Positions 8,706 to 16,682 of a stretch of DNA of 64,000 nucleotides are shown here, one piece after another. Numbering within the stretch: position 1 is the stretch's first letter; the number at the start of each line of letters is the position of its first letter. Both the position numbers and the translations under genes were made by a program. Source of the stretch: Citricoccus muralis (GTDB lineage Bacteria; Actinomycetota; Actinomycetes; Actinomycetales; Micrococcaceae); assembly GCF_029637705.1 (NCBI RefSeq), contig NZ_CP121252.1, positions 62,001-126,000 of the forward strand, read 5' to 3'. The notes below the pieces were generated by a model. That model worked only from the letters and a program-made list of their open reading frames with translations. It did not search any database and had not been told where the DNA came from.

Positions 8706-9025
8706 CTCGTCGTGGGGCGGTCGAGCTCCGCTGCGAAAAAAGCCGAGGCCTTCTTGAGGATCTCGTTGGCACGGCGGGTCTCGGCCAGCTCGCGGCGCAG
8801 CTGCCGGTTCTCCTCCTCCAGATCCGACTCGCCGCTCAGGGCCACCACTGCAGGGCCGGACGACTCCGCCCTGCGGCACCAGTTCCGCAGGGTCTCCGGG
8901 CCACAGCCCAGGGACTGCGCCACGACGCGGATCGAGGCGGCTCTGGGCCCACCTTCCGCGACTTGTCGGTCAAGGACCATTCGCACCGCTCGGTCGCGGA
9001 ACTCAGGGGTGAACTTCTTGGGCAT
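8702..9025 (-). CDS. IS3-family transposase OrfA
   Basis: The 107-aa product has an N-terminal HTH (KKFTPEFRDRAVRMV and SLGCGPETLRNWCRR) that binds the element ends. A leucine-zipper-like helix follows (LEEENRQLRRELAETRRANEIL), used for assembly with OrfB. Near its 3' end the mRNA reads GCT TTT TTC, the slippery site for -1 frameshifting into orfB. An AGGAGAATCGGTAC leader precedes the ATG within the right inverted-repeat region. Confidence 0.92.
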   Translation of the reverse strand: MPKKFTPEFRDRAVRMVLDRQVAEGGPRAASIRVVAQSLGCGPETLRNWCRRAESSGPAVVALSGESDLEEENRQLRRELAETRRANEILKKASAFFAAELDRPTTR

Positions 9026-9088
9026 GTACCGATTCTCCTTAGTGAGACTCGGAACGAAACCCAGGGCGCTTCACGTAGACTCCTACTT

Positions 9089-10231
9089 ATGGACCTTCTA
9101 GACCTGGGGCGGATCATTGTCGGGTTGGTGCTGCTGGTGCTGGGCGGGGAGGTACTGGTGCGAGCGGCCTCCGCCCTGGCTCGTCGAGCGGGGGTCTCCT
9201 CCCTGGTGGTCGGGCTCACCGTGGTCTCGGCGGCCACGTCGGCGCCCGAGCTTTCGGTGAGTATCGGTGCGGTCCTGCGCGACGAACCCGGACTGGCGGT
9301 GGGCAATGTGGTCGGCAGCAACATTGCTAACGTCTTGCTCATTCTCGGCCTCTCCGCTCTAGTTCTGCCGCTGGCCGCGACACAACGGTTGGTGCGCTTT
9401 GATCTCCCCCTGATGCTTTCTCTGTCCGCGGCGCTGCTGCTGGTCTGCCTCGACGGGGTGATCAGCGCGGTAGACGGGCTAATCCTGTTCGGTGCCGTGG
9501 TCGCTCACACCGTGCTGAGCGTCACCATCGGCCGCAGAAGGACACAGTCCAAGGCCCCTGTTATGCAGCTGACTGAGGGTTCCCCGGGTATCGGCACCTC
9601 CGCCCAGGCCCAGAAACTGCCTGTGGCATCGAGCGGAAAGTCGATTCTGCTCGTGGTGTTCGGAGTTGCTCTCCTGGTAACCGGGGCCACGCTCCTCGTC
9701 GAGGGCGCGGTGAACACCGCCACCACGCTCGGGGTGAGCAGCCTAGTGGTCGGTTTAACCGTCGTGGCCATCGGCACATCTCTGCCTGAGCTGGCGACTT
9801 CCCTCATCGCCGTGCGCCGTGGCGAACGTGACTTGGCGATTGGCAACGTGGTCGGCAGCAACATCGTCAACATCGGAGTCGTGCTCGGGTTGCCAGCCAT
9901 GATCTCCCTCGAGGGCATTCCCGTATCCAGCGCCGCCCTGGCCTTCGATATCCCGGTAATGTTGGCGGCCGCGATCGCCTTGCTGCCCGTAGCCTTCACC
10001 GGCTTCACGGTGGCGCGATGGGAAGGCGCCCTGTTCGTAGCCCTGTATCTGGTTTACCTTGGGTATCTCATCCTGGCTGCCACCGCACACGACGCACTGG
10101 AAGGATTTACCGCCGTGATGGCATGGTTTGTCCTCCCCTTGATCACAGTGACGCTGATCGCCTTCACCGCATACGAAATCGGGCTGCGTAAGGGCCGACA
10201 AGGCAGCGGCACAACCCCCCGTCCGTCCTGA
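9089..10231 (+). CDS. CaCA-family sodium/calcium (cation) exchanger
   Basis: The 380-aa membrane protein has the two inverted alpha-repeats of the YrbG/CaCA family. Repeat 1 has SAATSAPELSVSI and GNVVGSNIANVLLILG; repeat 2 has AIGTSLPELATSL and GNVVGSNIVNIGVVLG. About ten hydrophobic segments flank a variable cytoplasmic loop near 165-205. These proteins exchange Ca2+ or other cations for Na+ or H+. The ATG lies only 15 nt after the right end of the IS3-family element, and no clear ribosome-binding sequence stands before it. The native upstream region has therefore been replaced, and expression may depend on the IS or be lost. Confidence 0.92.
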   Translation: MDLLDLGRIIVGLVLLVLGGEVLVRAASALARRAGVSSLVVGLTVVSAATSAPELSVSIGAVLRDEPGLAVGNVVGSNIANVLLILGLSALVLPLAATQRLVRFDLPLMLSLSAALLLVCLDGVISAVDGLILFGAVVAHTVLSVTIGRRRTQSKAPVMQLTEGSPGIGTSAQAQKLPVASSGKSILLVVFGVALLVTGATLLVEGAVNTATTLGVSSLVVGLTVVAIGTSLPELATSLIAVRRGERDLAIGNVVGSNIVNIGVVLGLPAMISLEGIPVSSAALAFDIPVMLAAAIALLPVAFTGFTVARWEGALFVALYLVYLGYLILAATAHDALEGFTAVMAWFVLPLITVTLIAFTAYEIGLRKGRQGSGTTPRPS

Positions 10232-10342
10232 CCACGAGCCGCTGACTAGATCAACCCGGGCCTGTCAATACCGCGCGCCACCCAGGCACCAGATAGTCGC
10301 CCCCCGATCAGCGCCAGACCCAGTGTCTAGGGCGTGTCTCCC

Positions 10343-10888
10343 TTATGCGCGTAGCCAGGTGAGAATGGCGCAAACGGTGACGGCGGCGCGGTAGGTGATG
10401 GCGAGCTTGTCGTAGCGAGTAGCCAAGCCGCGCCATTGCTTGGCCAGGGCGAAGTACCGTTCCACGACGTTGCGCCTGCGGTAGGCCTGCCCGTCGACGG
10501 CCGGGGGTCGCCCGCCGCGACTACCCCGCCGTTGGCGGGCGGCGATCTGGTCCTTCTTGTCCGGGATGACCGCCCGGATCCGGCGCCGACGCAGTTCGGT
10601 GCGGATCACCCCGGTGGCGTAGGCCCGGTCCGCGATCACCGCCTCCGGTCGGGTCCGCGCCGCCCCGGGGCCGGGCCGGGGAACGTGGATCTCGGCCAGT
10701 ACTTGTGCCAGCACGGCCCCGTCGTTGCGCTGACCACCGGTGACGATCGTGGCCAGCGGCCGGCCCCGGCCATCGACGGCGTGGTGGATCTTGGTGGTCA
10801 GTCCACCGCGGGAGCGTCCGATGCCGTGACCAGGCGGTTCAACCTCGGTCACCGGCAGTTTCTTGTGATTCGCCCCGACCCCCTGTTG
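10343..10888 (-). pseudogene. C-terminal half of the IS5-family transposase
   Basis: This part encodes the catalytic C-terminal half: GRSRGGLTTKIHHAVDG, a Walker-like turn ADRAYATG, and YRRRNVVERYFALAKQWRGLATRYDK with the catalytic Glu. Its upstream end is removed by the IS21-family insertion. Relative to the N-terminal half the frame differs by one base, which is normal in IS427-type elements that use a frameshift between two frames. The split makes this copy inactive. Confidence 0.88.
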
Positions 10889-10948
10889 TCAACGGCGGCT
10901 GAAAAGTGGACATTAATCGACGTCTGAAAACTGGACACTCTGACAGGT

Positions 10949-11734
10949 TCAGGTCGTGATGTTGGTGTTCTTCTCAAGGAGTTCCCGTCGGGTTCGTGTC
11001 CGATAAGACTCTCCATCGAGGGTGAGGACCTCTGAATGATGGATCAACCGGTCAATCATCGCTGCTGCAATCGTGTCATCAGCAAAGATCTCACCCCACC
11101 GGCTGAAGGGCAGGTTAGAAGTAATGAGCAACGAACCCTGCTCATACCTTGAGGCGACTAGCTGGAAAAACAGATTCGCAGAGTCAGCGTCTAAGGGCAG
11201 GTACCCGAGCTCATCAATAATGAGTAAGCGGTATCGTCGCAGGCGTTTGATTTCAGCTGCTAATCCTCCATGACGCTGATGAGCAACGCTAAGCCTGTTG
11301 ATCCACCCAGCAGCGGTATCAAACAACACGGGATACCCAGACTGACAGGCCCGAATGCCGAGTCCGATCGCTAAGTGCGTCTTGCCTACTCCGGGCGGGC
11401 CAAGCAAAATCACGTTGTCAGCTTTCGGAATGAAACTCGTGGTCCCTAGATGCGCGATCAGATCACGGCGTAGGGTTGGCTGAAAATCAGGGTTGAAGTC
11501 CTCGAGAGTCTTCATCGCTGGAAACCGGGCGGTGGAAATCCTCAAGCTGGTGCCATTGGCTTCGCGATCAGCAACCTGACGTTCAAGCACGGCAGCTAAA
11601 TACTCCTCGTGTGTCCATCCCTGCTCACGAGCGGTGTTGGCCAGTTGTTCCCAGACCTTCGCGATCGTGGGAGTCTTCATCGCTCGAGCTAGATGTGACA
11701 GCGTGGCCCCGATCTTCTCTGGATTGGTCCTCAT
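10949..11734 (-). CDS. istB: IS21-family helper ATPase IstB
   Basis: The 261-aa protein is an AAA+ ATPase that helps the IstA transposase select targets and assemble the strand-transfer complex. It shows Walker A GPPGVGKTHLA near residue 110, Walker B LLIIDELGY near 175 and a sensor-like LLITSNLPFSRW. It overlaps istA by four bases, as is usual in this family, and its length is normal. Confidence 0.95.
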   Translation of the reverse strand: MRTNPEKIGATLSHLARAMKTPTIAKVWEQLANTAREQGWTHEEYLAAVLERQVADREANGTSLRISTARFPAMKTLEDFNPDFQPTLRRDLIAHLGTTSFIPKADNVILLGPPGVGKTHLAIGLGIRACQSGYPVLFDTAAGWINRLSVAHQRHGGLAAEIKRLRRYRLLIIDELGYLPLDADSANLFFQLVASRYEQGSLLITSNLPFSRWGEIFADDTIAAAMIDRLIHHSEVLTLDGESYRTRTRRELLEKNTNITT

Positions 11735-12987
11735 ACTGCCTCCTGTTCCGTCACCGGCGCCGGTGCAGCCGGTGCAGATCTCAATCCGAAGAGCTCGTCG
11801 TAGACGCTCAGAGGTCGATACGCGACCTCAGTATCGCGCCCGACAGGACGACGTCGGATCTGGTTGTAATGGGCTCGGAGCATCTTCGCGGTAGCAACAT
11901 GACCGGGATCAGTGATCGTTTGCGCGGTGGCCCAACAACGGGGGTGATCAGCAACAGTCTCCCCATCACAGACCACGAGAATCCGTTCTAGGGTCGTGGT
12001 GACTTGTACCAGTCGCCCGATGTATCGGGGATCCACACTGTAGTCATTGGTATCGACACGAACGTAGTAGTCCCGGCCTAGTCTGATCTGGAAATTCAAC
12101 CCGACAGCCGGTGGTGACGGAGGAAGCGCAGTCATAGCTGCTCGATCCTGATCAAGTACATTCACTGGACGATCTCCCAGGCTGCGCACGAGTCGTTGAT
12201 TAGCGCGTGTCTCTAACCACGCTTCCATCTGGGCGTTGAAATCTTGGGGTGAGCCGAAGGTTCGCCCCGGCAGGAAACTCGTCTCGAAGAACTGGTTATT
12301 TCGTTCCGTCATGCCCTTAAACTCTGGGTCTCTGGCCGGAGCGATAATCATCTTGGCCGCGATCGTGCCGGCGAAGCCTTGGACTGCAGGCAGAGGCTTT
12401 CCCTTCGGTGCGATTGCTGCTTCACGGTCCCAGATCAATGACTTGCTCACAGCGCCAACGCCAGTGATCAGATGCCACATACCTGCCAGCAGATCCCCCG
12501 ACTGTCTCGAGGGAATCATCCGAGCACGAAGGAATCTACTGAAAGTCAGAGTCATCACTAGCACCGGTAAGACGCGTACTTGGCTGAACCCCACCGGGAT
12601 CTTCGGCTCGGGAAACCACAAATCGAACTGGGCAGCCTCACCAGGAGCATGCTCTAACCGGTCCGCTGGATCTACCCCGGTATACAAAGGACGGATCTGA
12701 CGCACGCGATCTTTGAGGATCGTCATCGAATGCTGCCACTGCAAGCGTTCCGCGATAACGGTCGCTGGCATCCTCGGAGCGTCTTTAAGAAGCTTATGGA
12801 TCTCTGGGACCACCGCATCTACAATCGAGCCCTTCGACGCTCGTTGATACTTCGGTGGCTCTGTTGACTCAAGAGCTCGATACACCGTGGTCCGAGAGAC
12901 TCCCAATCGCTCAGCGATCTGCTTCTTCGGCATCTTCTCCGCACGATGCAGCCGACGGATTTCAGCCCAATCTTCCATAGTGATCAT
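11731..12987 (-). CDS. istA: IS21-family transposase IstA
   Basis: The product from the ATG at 12987 is 418 aa, the normal IstA size. The N terminus has an HTH (KKQIAERLGVSRTTVYRALE). The central rve/DDE core shows AAQFDLWFPEP (D), SLIWDREAAI (D) and MTERNNQFFE (E). A longer reading upstream to 13278 is only the antisense-like frame of the disrupted IS5 transposase and is rejected. It is intact and should be functional. Confidence 0.93.
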   Translation of the reverse strand: MITMEDWAEIRRLHRAEKMPKKQIAERLGVSRTTVYRALESTEPPKYQRASKGSIVDAVVPEIHKLLKDAPRMPATVIAERLQWQHSMTILKDRVRQIRPLYTGVDPADRLEHAPGEAAQFDLWFPEPKIPVGFSQVRVLPVLVMTLTFSRFLRARMIPSRQSGDLLAGMWHLITGVGAVSKSLIWDREAAIAPKGKPLPAVQGFAGTIAAKMIIAPARDPEFKGMTERNNQFFETSFLPGRTFGSPQDFNAQMEAWLETRANQRLVRSLGDRPVNVLDQDRAAMTALPPSPPAVGLNFQIRLGRDYYVRVDTNDYSVDPRYIGRLVQVTTTLERILVVCDGETVADHPRCWATAQTITDPGHVATAKMLRAHYNQIRRRPVGRDTEVAYRPLSVYDELFGLRSAPAAPAPVTEQEAV

Positions 12988-13059
12988 GCCTCCTAGCATG
13001 GATGAAACTGTCCAGTTTTCATCCGTCGCTACGTGCCCACTATTCACCCGTCGTCGACA

Positions 13060-13436
13060 CCTGTGTCCTGGTCCGGGCGGGTCGTGTTCGTTGCGTGCTG
13101 ATGGGCTCGGGCGATGGTGGCATCGACCGAGACGGCCCAGTCGATCATCCCGGCCGCATCGGCCTCGGCCAGCACCTGGGTCAGGACCCGGTCCCAGGTG
13201 CCGTCCGCGGCGTAGCGGCGGTGGCGTTTCCACACCGTCTGCCACGGCCCGAACTGCTCCCGTGGCAGGTCCCGCCACGGGATCCCGGTCCGGTACCGGT
13301 AGGCGATGCCCTCGACCACCCGCCGGTGGTCACCGAACGGGTGCCCGCGCCGGCCCTGATTCGAGGGCAACAACGGCTCGATCCGCGCCCACTGCTCGTC
13401 CGTGAACACCCGATATCGCGATCCCGTTGATCTCAC
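13060..13436 (-). pseudogene. N-terminal half of the IS5-family transposase
   Basis: The fragment starts at the native ATG (13436) and encodes the DUF4096-type N-terminal part: YRVFTDEQWARIEPLLP, YRYRTGIPWRDLP and WKRHRRYAADGTWDRVL, then SVDATIARAHQHA with the first catalytic Asp. It is cut at 13060 by the IS21-family element; its continuation is at 10343-10888. Confidence 0.9.
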
Positions 13437-13521
13437 CCGACCAGCCTGCCGCGAGCCTCATCACCGATAAGGGAGACACGCCCTAGAGCCCTCCCAAGAG
13501 CAGGTAACCCCTGAAATCCGA

Positions 13522-13535
13522 TACCCCCTGGGGTA
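13522..13535. promoter_or_regulatory. CsoR-like copper operator
   Basis: TACCCCCTGGGGTA is an inverted repeat with arms TACCCC/GGGGTA around CT. It matches the G/C-tract palindromes bound by CsoR-family Cu(I)-sensing repressors. It lies 114 bp upstream of the DUF6153-DUF305-CueP cluster, whose products fit copper handling. No csoR gene is in the window. A separate TATACT at 13637-13642 lies 7 bp from the ATG at 13650, so a second, leaderless start is possible. Confidence 0.6.
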
Positions 13536-13649
13536 GTTTCAGAAGGAGGGTGCAATCGGAACGCGATGGCCCTGACAGGGTGGGTGGGAGCTGGTAATTC
13601 AGCGTCTCGCGCTCAAGCAGCCACCGGCCGAACCCGTATACTGGGGCCT

Positions 13650-14126
13650 ATGGCATCCGTCGCCGCAACGCGTTCTCGGAGAGGTCTTCCCGACTTCCTG
13701 CGATTCGTGCTGTTCGGCGGGCTGCTGGTGGTGGCGATCATCCCCGGGCTGCTCGCCATGCACACACTGAACCTGCATGGCACCCCCTCCGCGCACGCGC
13801 CTGCCGCCATGTCCGTCACCGTCGCCGACTCCAGCGAGCCACACCAGGGTGTGGCGCATCACGGCTCGACGGGCTCACCCGGGTTGACCAGCGGCACGGC
13901 TCACGATCGCGGCGGTTCCTGCGCGGACTGCGGGGGTGGCGATCATCTGGGCATGGCAATGGCATGCGTGCTCGCACTGCTACTCGCCCTCCTCGTCCTG
14001 GTGCCGCCGCGGCTTCTACCCGAATGGATGCACACCGCACCCCGGCCGTTCCTCGTGAAGCGCTTCATCGACAGGCTGCTGTCTCGGGCGCCGTCACTTC
14101 AGGTTCTCTGCATCAGTCGCACCTGA
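13650..14126 (+). CDS. DUF6153-family membrane protein
   Basis: The 158-aa product has an N-terminal transmembrane segment (FVLFGGLLVVAIIPGLLAMHTL), a periplasmic loop rich in His, Ser and Gly with a CADCGGGDH motif, and a second membrane segment near 110-130. This two-helix form with a Cys/His loop is typical of DUF6153, which is recurrently found next to DUF305 genes in actinobacteria. I start it at the ATG just after a possible -10 TATACT, because the longer frame has no protein-like N terminus. The His/Cys loop would suit metal binding, but no function is established. Confidence 0.75.
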   Translation: MASVAATRSRRGLPDFLRFVLFGGLLVVAIIPGLLAMHTLNLHGTPSAHAPAAMSVTVADSSEPHQGVAHHGSTGSPGLTSGTAHDRGGSCADCGGGDHLGMAMACVLALLLALLVLVPPRLLPEWMHTAPRPFLVKRFIDRLLSRAPSLQVLCISRT

Positions 14127-14239
14127 GGGAGCAACGAACCCGGCGCACACCCGCGCCGACGGTTCCCCTTCTCTCACTCACGCGGCGCCCATGTGGGGTT
14201 CCGCGTCACTCAAGCGACTGTTGATATTGGAGAACGCTC

Positions 14240-14827
14240 ATGAAGTTTCGTACCGCGGCGACCGCCGCACTCGCCCTCACACTGACCCTGGCTGGATGCT
14301 CGGCCGGAAGCGAGGACGAAGACATAATGCCGGGCATGGACCACGGCTCGTCCGAGCAGGCAGCCGGTGCCAACGACGCGGACGTGATGTTCGCTTCGAT
14401 GATGATCGTCCACCATGAGCAGGCCATCGAGATGAGCGACATCGTCCTCGCCAAGGACGACGTCCACCCCGAGGTGGTCGAGCTGGCCGAGGCGATCAAG
14501 ACCGCCCAGGGGCCGGAGATCGAACAGCTTCAGGGCTGGCTGGACGACTGGGGCGTCGACCCCGACGAAGGCCAGATGGACGGCATGGACCACGGCGACG
14601 GCATGATGACCGAGGACGACCTGGCCGCCCTCGAATCCGCCGACGGCGCCGAGGCATCGCGACTGTTCTTGGAGCAGATGATCGTCCATCACCAGGGAGC
14701 CGTCGAGATGGCCCAGACGCAGGTCGATGACGGCAGCAACCCCGATGCCGTCGAGCTCGCGCAGACGATCATCGACGCGCAGACCGCTGAGATCCAGGAG
14801 ATGCAAGACCTCCTGGCCACCCTCTGA
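14240..14827 (+). CDS. DUF305-family lipoprotein
   Basis: The 195-aa product begins with a lipoprotein signal ending in the lipobox LAGC (Cys near residue 20). Two DUF305 repeats follow, with the signature MMIVHHEQAIEMSD near 54-67 and QMIVHHQGAVEMAQ near 146-159. A Met/His/Asp-rich linker between them (GQMDGMDHGDGMMTEDD) could bind Cu(I). DUF305 belongs to the ferritin-like fold and is frequent in copper-resistance loci. It follows the DUF6153 gene by 113 bp and is probably exported and anchored to the outer face of the membrane. Confidence 0.88.
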   Translation: MKFRTAATAALALTLTLAGCSAGSEDEDIMPGMDHGSSEQAAGANDADVMFASMMIVHHEQAIEMSDIVLAKDDVHPEVVELAEAIKTAQGPEIEQLQGWLDDWGVDPDEGQMDGMDHGDGMMTEDDLAALESADGAEASRLFLEQMIVHHQGAVEMAQTQVDDGSNPDAVELAQTIIDAQTAEIQEMQDLLATL

Positions 14828-14904
14828 TTGACCACCAGGGTCGGTCGGTGCCGTGGCGAGAGTGCCCGGCACCGACCCGCCCAACTCTCTTGAAGGACCA
14901 CGCC

Positions 14905-15525
14905 ATGAACCACCCCACCGTGCCGCGGCGCCGAAATCTGAACGTCGCTGCCACCGCTACCTTTGCCGCCGCCCTCGTTCTCACCGGATGCACCACCACG
15001 TCGCCCGAGCCCGAATCCACCTCCATCGGCAGTCAAGCCGTCGACACTGACTTCCTGGCAGACCACAACCTGGACGGACTCGACGCCACGCAGGTCATCG
15101 AGCGGCTCGACACGATGCCCGTCGCCGACCGCCCCACCGATCTGATTGCATCTGTGCAACCCGACGCGCTCATTCTCACCGACGATCAAGACCGCGAGAC
15201 ACGACTGCCGATGCCCGAAGACGAGGTGTACATCTCGGTCGCCCCATATCGTGAGCAAACGCACGATTGCTACTTCCACAGCCTGACCACCTGCCTCGGA
15301 GAACTCACTAACAGCGAAGTCCAGGTCACGCTCACCGGCGAGGACGGCGATGTGCTCGTCAACGAGGTGCAACAGACCTACGACAACGGGTTTGTCGGCG
15401 TCTGGGTGCCCCACGGCATCGAGGCAACGCTCACGATCGAGCACGAAGGTCAGACGGGATCCGCGATCATCTCCACGATGAACGACGACGACCCGACGTG
15501 CATCACCACATTGCAACTGACCTGA
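14905..15525 (+). CDS. CueP-family metal-binding lipoprotein
   Basis: The 206-aa product has a lipoprotein signal (VLTGC) and the CueP-family pattern: DFLADHNLDGLDATQVIERLD, then SVAPYREQTHDCYFHSLTTC with two Cys and paired His, and a final DDPTCITTLQL with a third Cys. CueP in Salmonella is a periplasmic copper-binding protein. Gram-positive relatives are lipoproteins. The start follows TGAAGGA by about 7 nt. With DUF305 and DUF6153 upstream and a CsoR-like operator ahead, this completes a putative copper-response cluster. Confidence 0.82.
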   Translation: MNHPTVPRRRNLNVAATATFAAALVLTGCTTTSPEPESTSIGSQAVDTDFLADHNLDGLDATQVIERLDTMPVADRPTDLIASVQPDALILTDDQDRETRLPMPEDEVYISVAPYREQTHDCYFHSLTTCLGELTNSEVQVTLTGEDGDVLVNEVQQTYDNGFVGVWVPHGIEATLTIEHEGQTGSAIISTMNDDDPTCITTLQLT

Positions 15526-15986
15526 CCTGAGGACATTAGCTCGCCGCGCTCGGGGACATCGTTCGATTGGAGATGGATACAACTCCGAGAGCGTTGGCGT
15601 CTGGCCGATCACCAGCGCAGAGAGGGCTGTGTTCTGCTGGTTTGCCGTCAGCTCGTGCGCTGGATCGGTGACCCCGCTGGCAGACAAGCCCATAAGCCAT
15701 TCCACGCACGCCGGCGATGGTCTCGGCCCGAGGTCCTCGTTCAGGATCGACGGTGCCGGGGCCTTTCGTCGGTGACATGTTCCCATCGGGCGATGGCGTG
15801 GGCGTAACCGTCCCAGCGGCGAAGATGGTCTCGATCAGGCTCCATAGTGTCTCGGATTCGTTCTGCCTGGCGGGTGAGCGATGCGGCCCGTGCCGGGCGA
15901 GGTCGATGACCTAATGGCTCAGCGCGATCATTCCCGGGTCATCGGAAACGATGCTCCGGGATTTTTTCGTTCCCACTATGCTCCTG
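15526..15986. other. Gene-poor stretch with possible protein relic and a hairpin
   Basis: No intact gene is seen. On the minus strand an open stretch from about 15930 to a stop at 15741 has protein-like composition (Arg/Ala-rich, with RRWDGYAHAIARWEHV) but no start. It may be the tail of a lost gene. The right part holds the hairpin at 15932. Confidence 0.35.
15932..15967 (+). terminator. Hairpin with T-tract, sibling of the one at 7351
   Basis: The arms TCCCGGGTCATC and GATGCTCCGGGA pair over 12 positions with one G-T wobble and one mismatch, around loop GGAAAC. ATTTTTT follows directly. It reads as a rightward intrinsic terminator, but the nearest rightward gene ends about 400 bp upstream. 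The loop and inner stem match the hairpin at 7351-7380. Confidence 0.55.
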
Positions 15987-16682
15987 TCAGCCCTGCCGTT
16001 GCTGGTGCTCCAGGACGTAGATCGCCAGCTGCACGCGATTGGTGACGTGCAGTTTCGCAAACAGGCTGGCCAGGTGGGTCTTCACGGTGGTTGCGCTGAG
16101 GTGCAGGGTTGCAGCGATGTCGGCATTGGTGAGGCCCTGGGCGACGAACTGGCCCACCTCCCATTCGCGCACGGTAACCATGGCTGGCGGTGAGACGGGT
16201 CGGCTCGAGAAGGTCTCGGTTCGAGATGCCACGGAGTCGCGGCCACGTTCGGCAAGCTCGACCAAGGTGGCGAGAGCGGTCGCCGAGACCTGAGGGTGGC
16301 CGGCAGCGGCCTCCGTGACAGCCTGGACAACCCGCTGTGGAGCGGAGTCTTTCAGCAGGAAGGACACGGCACCGCCGCGCAGCGCGTCGAGGAGAAAGTC
16401 ATCGGTGTCGAATGCGGTGAGTACGACCACGCGGGCGCGTGCCCCCTTGCGGGTGAGTTCTCGGGTGGCTTCGATGCCGTTCATCCGCGGCATGCGGATA
16501 TCCATCAACACGACGTCGGGGTCGAGATCCCGGACCGCGGCGACGGCGTCGATTCCGTCGGCGGCTTCCCCGACCACCTCGATACCCTGAACGCCGTCGA
16601 TCATCAGCCGGATGCCGGCCCGCATGAGCGTCTCGTCGTCGACAACAAGAACCCGGATGCGAGCGGTTGATGTCAGGTCCAC
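15987..16682 (-). CDS. NarL/FixJ-type response regulator
   Basis: The 231-aa protein has a receiver domain with D15/D16 in VVDDE, phosphoacceptor D61 in VLMDIRMPRMNG, and the conserved Thr and Lys (VLTAFD, LLKDS). A LuxR-type HTH follows near residues 165-225 (TVREWEVGQFVAQGLTNADIAATL). It overlaps the 3' end of the upstream kinase gene by 10 bp, forming a two-component pair. Its targets are unknown; the divergent CPBP protease gene beyond the kinase is a candidate. Confidence 0.93.
   Translation of the reverse strand: MDLTSTARIRVLVVDDETLMRAGIRLMIDGVQGIEVVGEAADGIDAVAAVRDLDPDVVLMDIRMPRMNGIEATRELTRKGARARVVVLTAFDTDDFLLDALRGGAVSFLLKDSAPQRVVQAVTEAAAGHPQVSATALATLVELAERGRDSVASRTETFSSRPVSPPAMVTVREWEVGQFVAQGLTNADIAATLHLSATTVKTHLASLFAKLHVTNRVQLAIYVLEHQQRQG

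Larger units (their letters stand above)
7764..9073 (-). mobile_element. IS3-family insertion sequence with 24-bp perfect inverted repeats
   Basis: The element is 1310 bp. Its ends (7764-7787 and 9050-9073) are perfect inverted repeats that begin TGAAGCGCCCTGGG. It carries orfA and orfB on the minus strand with a T_TTT_TTC slippery heptamer, the classical IS3 arrangement. The flanks do not match as a target duplication (TGT on the left, CGT on the right), and the gene fragment on the left is not continued on the right. This suggests a rearrangement or deletion after insertion. Confidence 0.93.
10889..13059 (-). mobile_element. IS21-family insertion sequence (istA-istB) with 5-bp target duplication
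   Basis: The element is 2171 bp. Its ends are imperfect inverted repeats of more than 50 bp, each starting TGTC and containing TGAAAACTGGACA about 40-50 bp in. CCTGT is repeated on both sides (10884-10888 and 13060-13064), a fresh target duplication. Both genes istA and istB are intact, so this is the youngest insertion in the nest. Confidence 0.95.
10330..13483 (-). mobile_element. IS5-family (IS427-like) element, interrupted by an IS21-family element
   Basis: The ends GGGCGTGTCTCCCTTAT (10330-10346) and its inverted copy (13467-13483) are 17-bp perfect repeats. TA stands on both outer sides (10328-10329 and 13484-13485), the usual target duplication of this group. The transposase gene is split by the IS21-family element at 10889-13059. 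Without that insert and one copy of its duplication the element would be about 980 bp, a normal length for the group. Confidence 0.9.

Noticed and set aside
11731-13278. IstA with an extra 97 residues at the N terminus
   Set aside because: The extension crosses the IS21 end into the split IS5 transposase in a wrong frame; 12987 gives the normal IstA length.
15717-15914. A 65-aa rightward gene in the gap after cueP
   Set aside because: It has no ribosome-binding site and its composition is not protein-like; the opposite strand looks more like a protein remnant.
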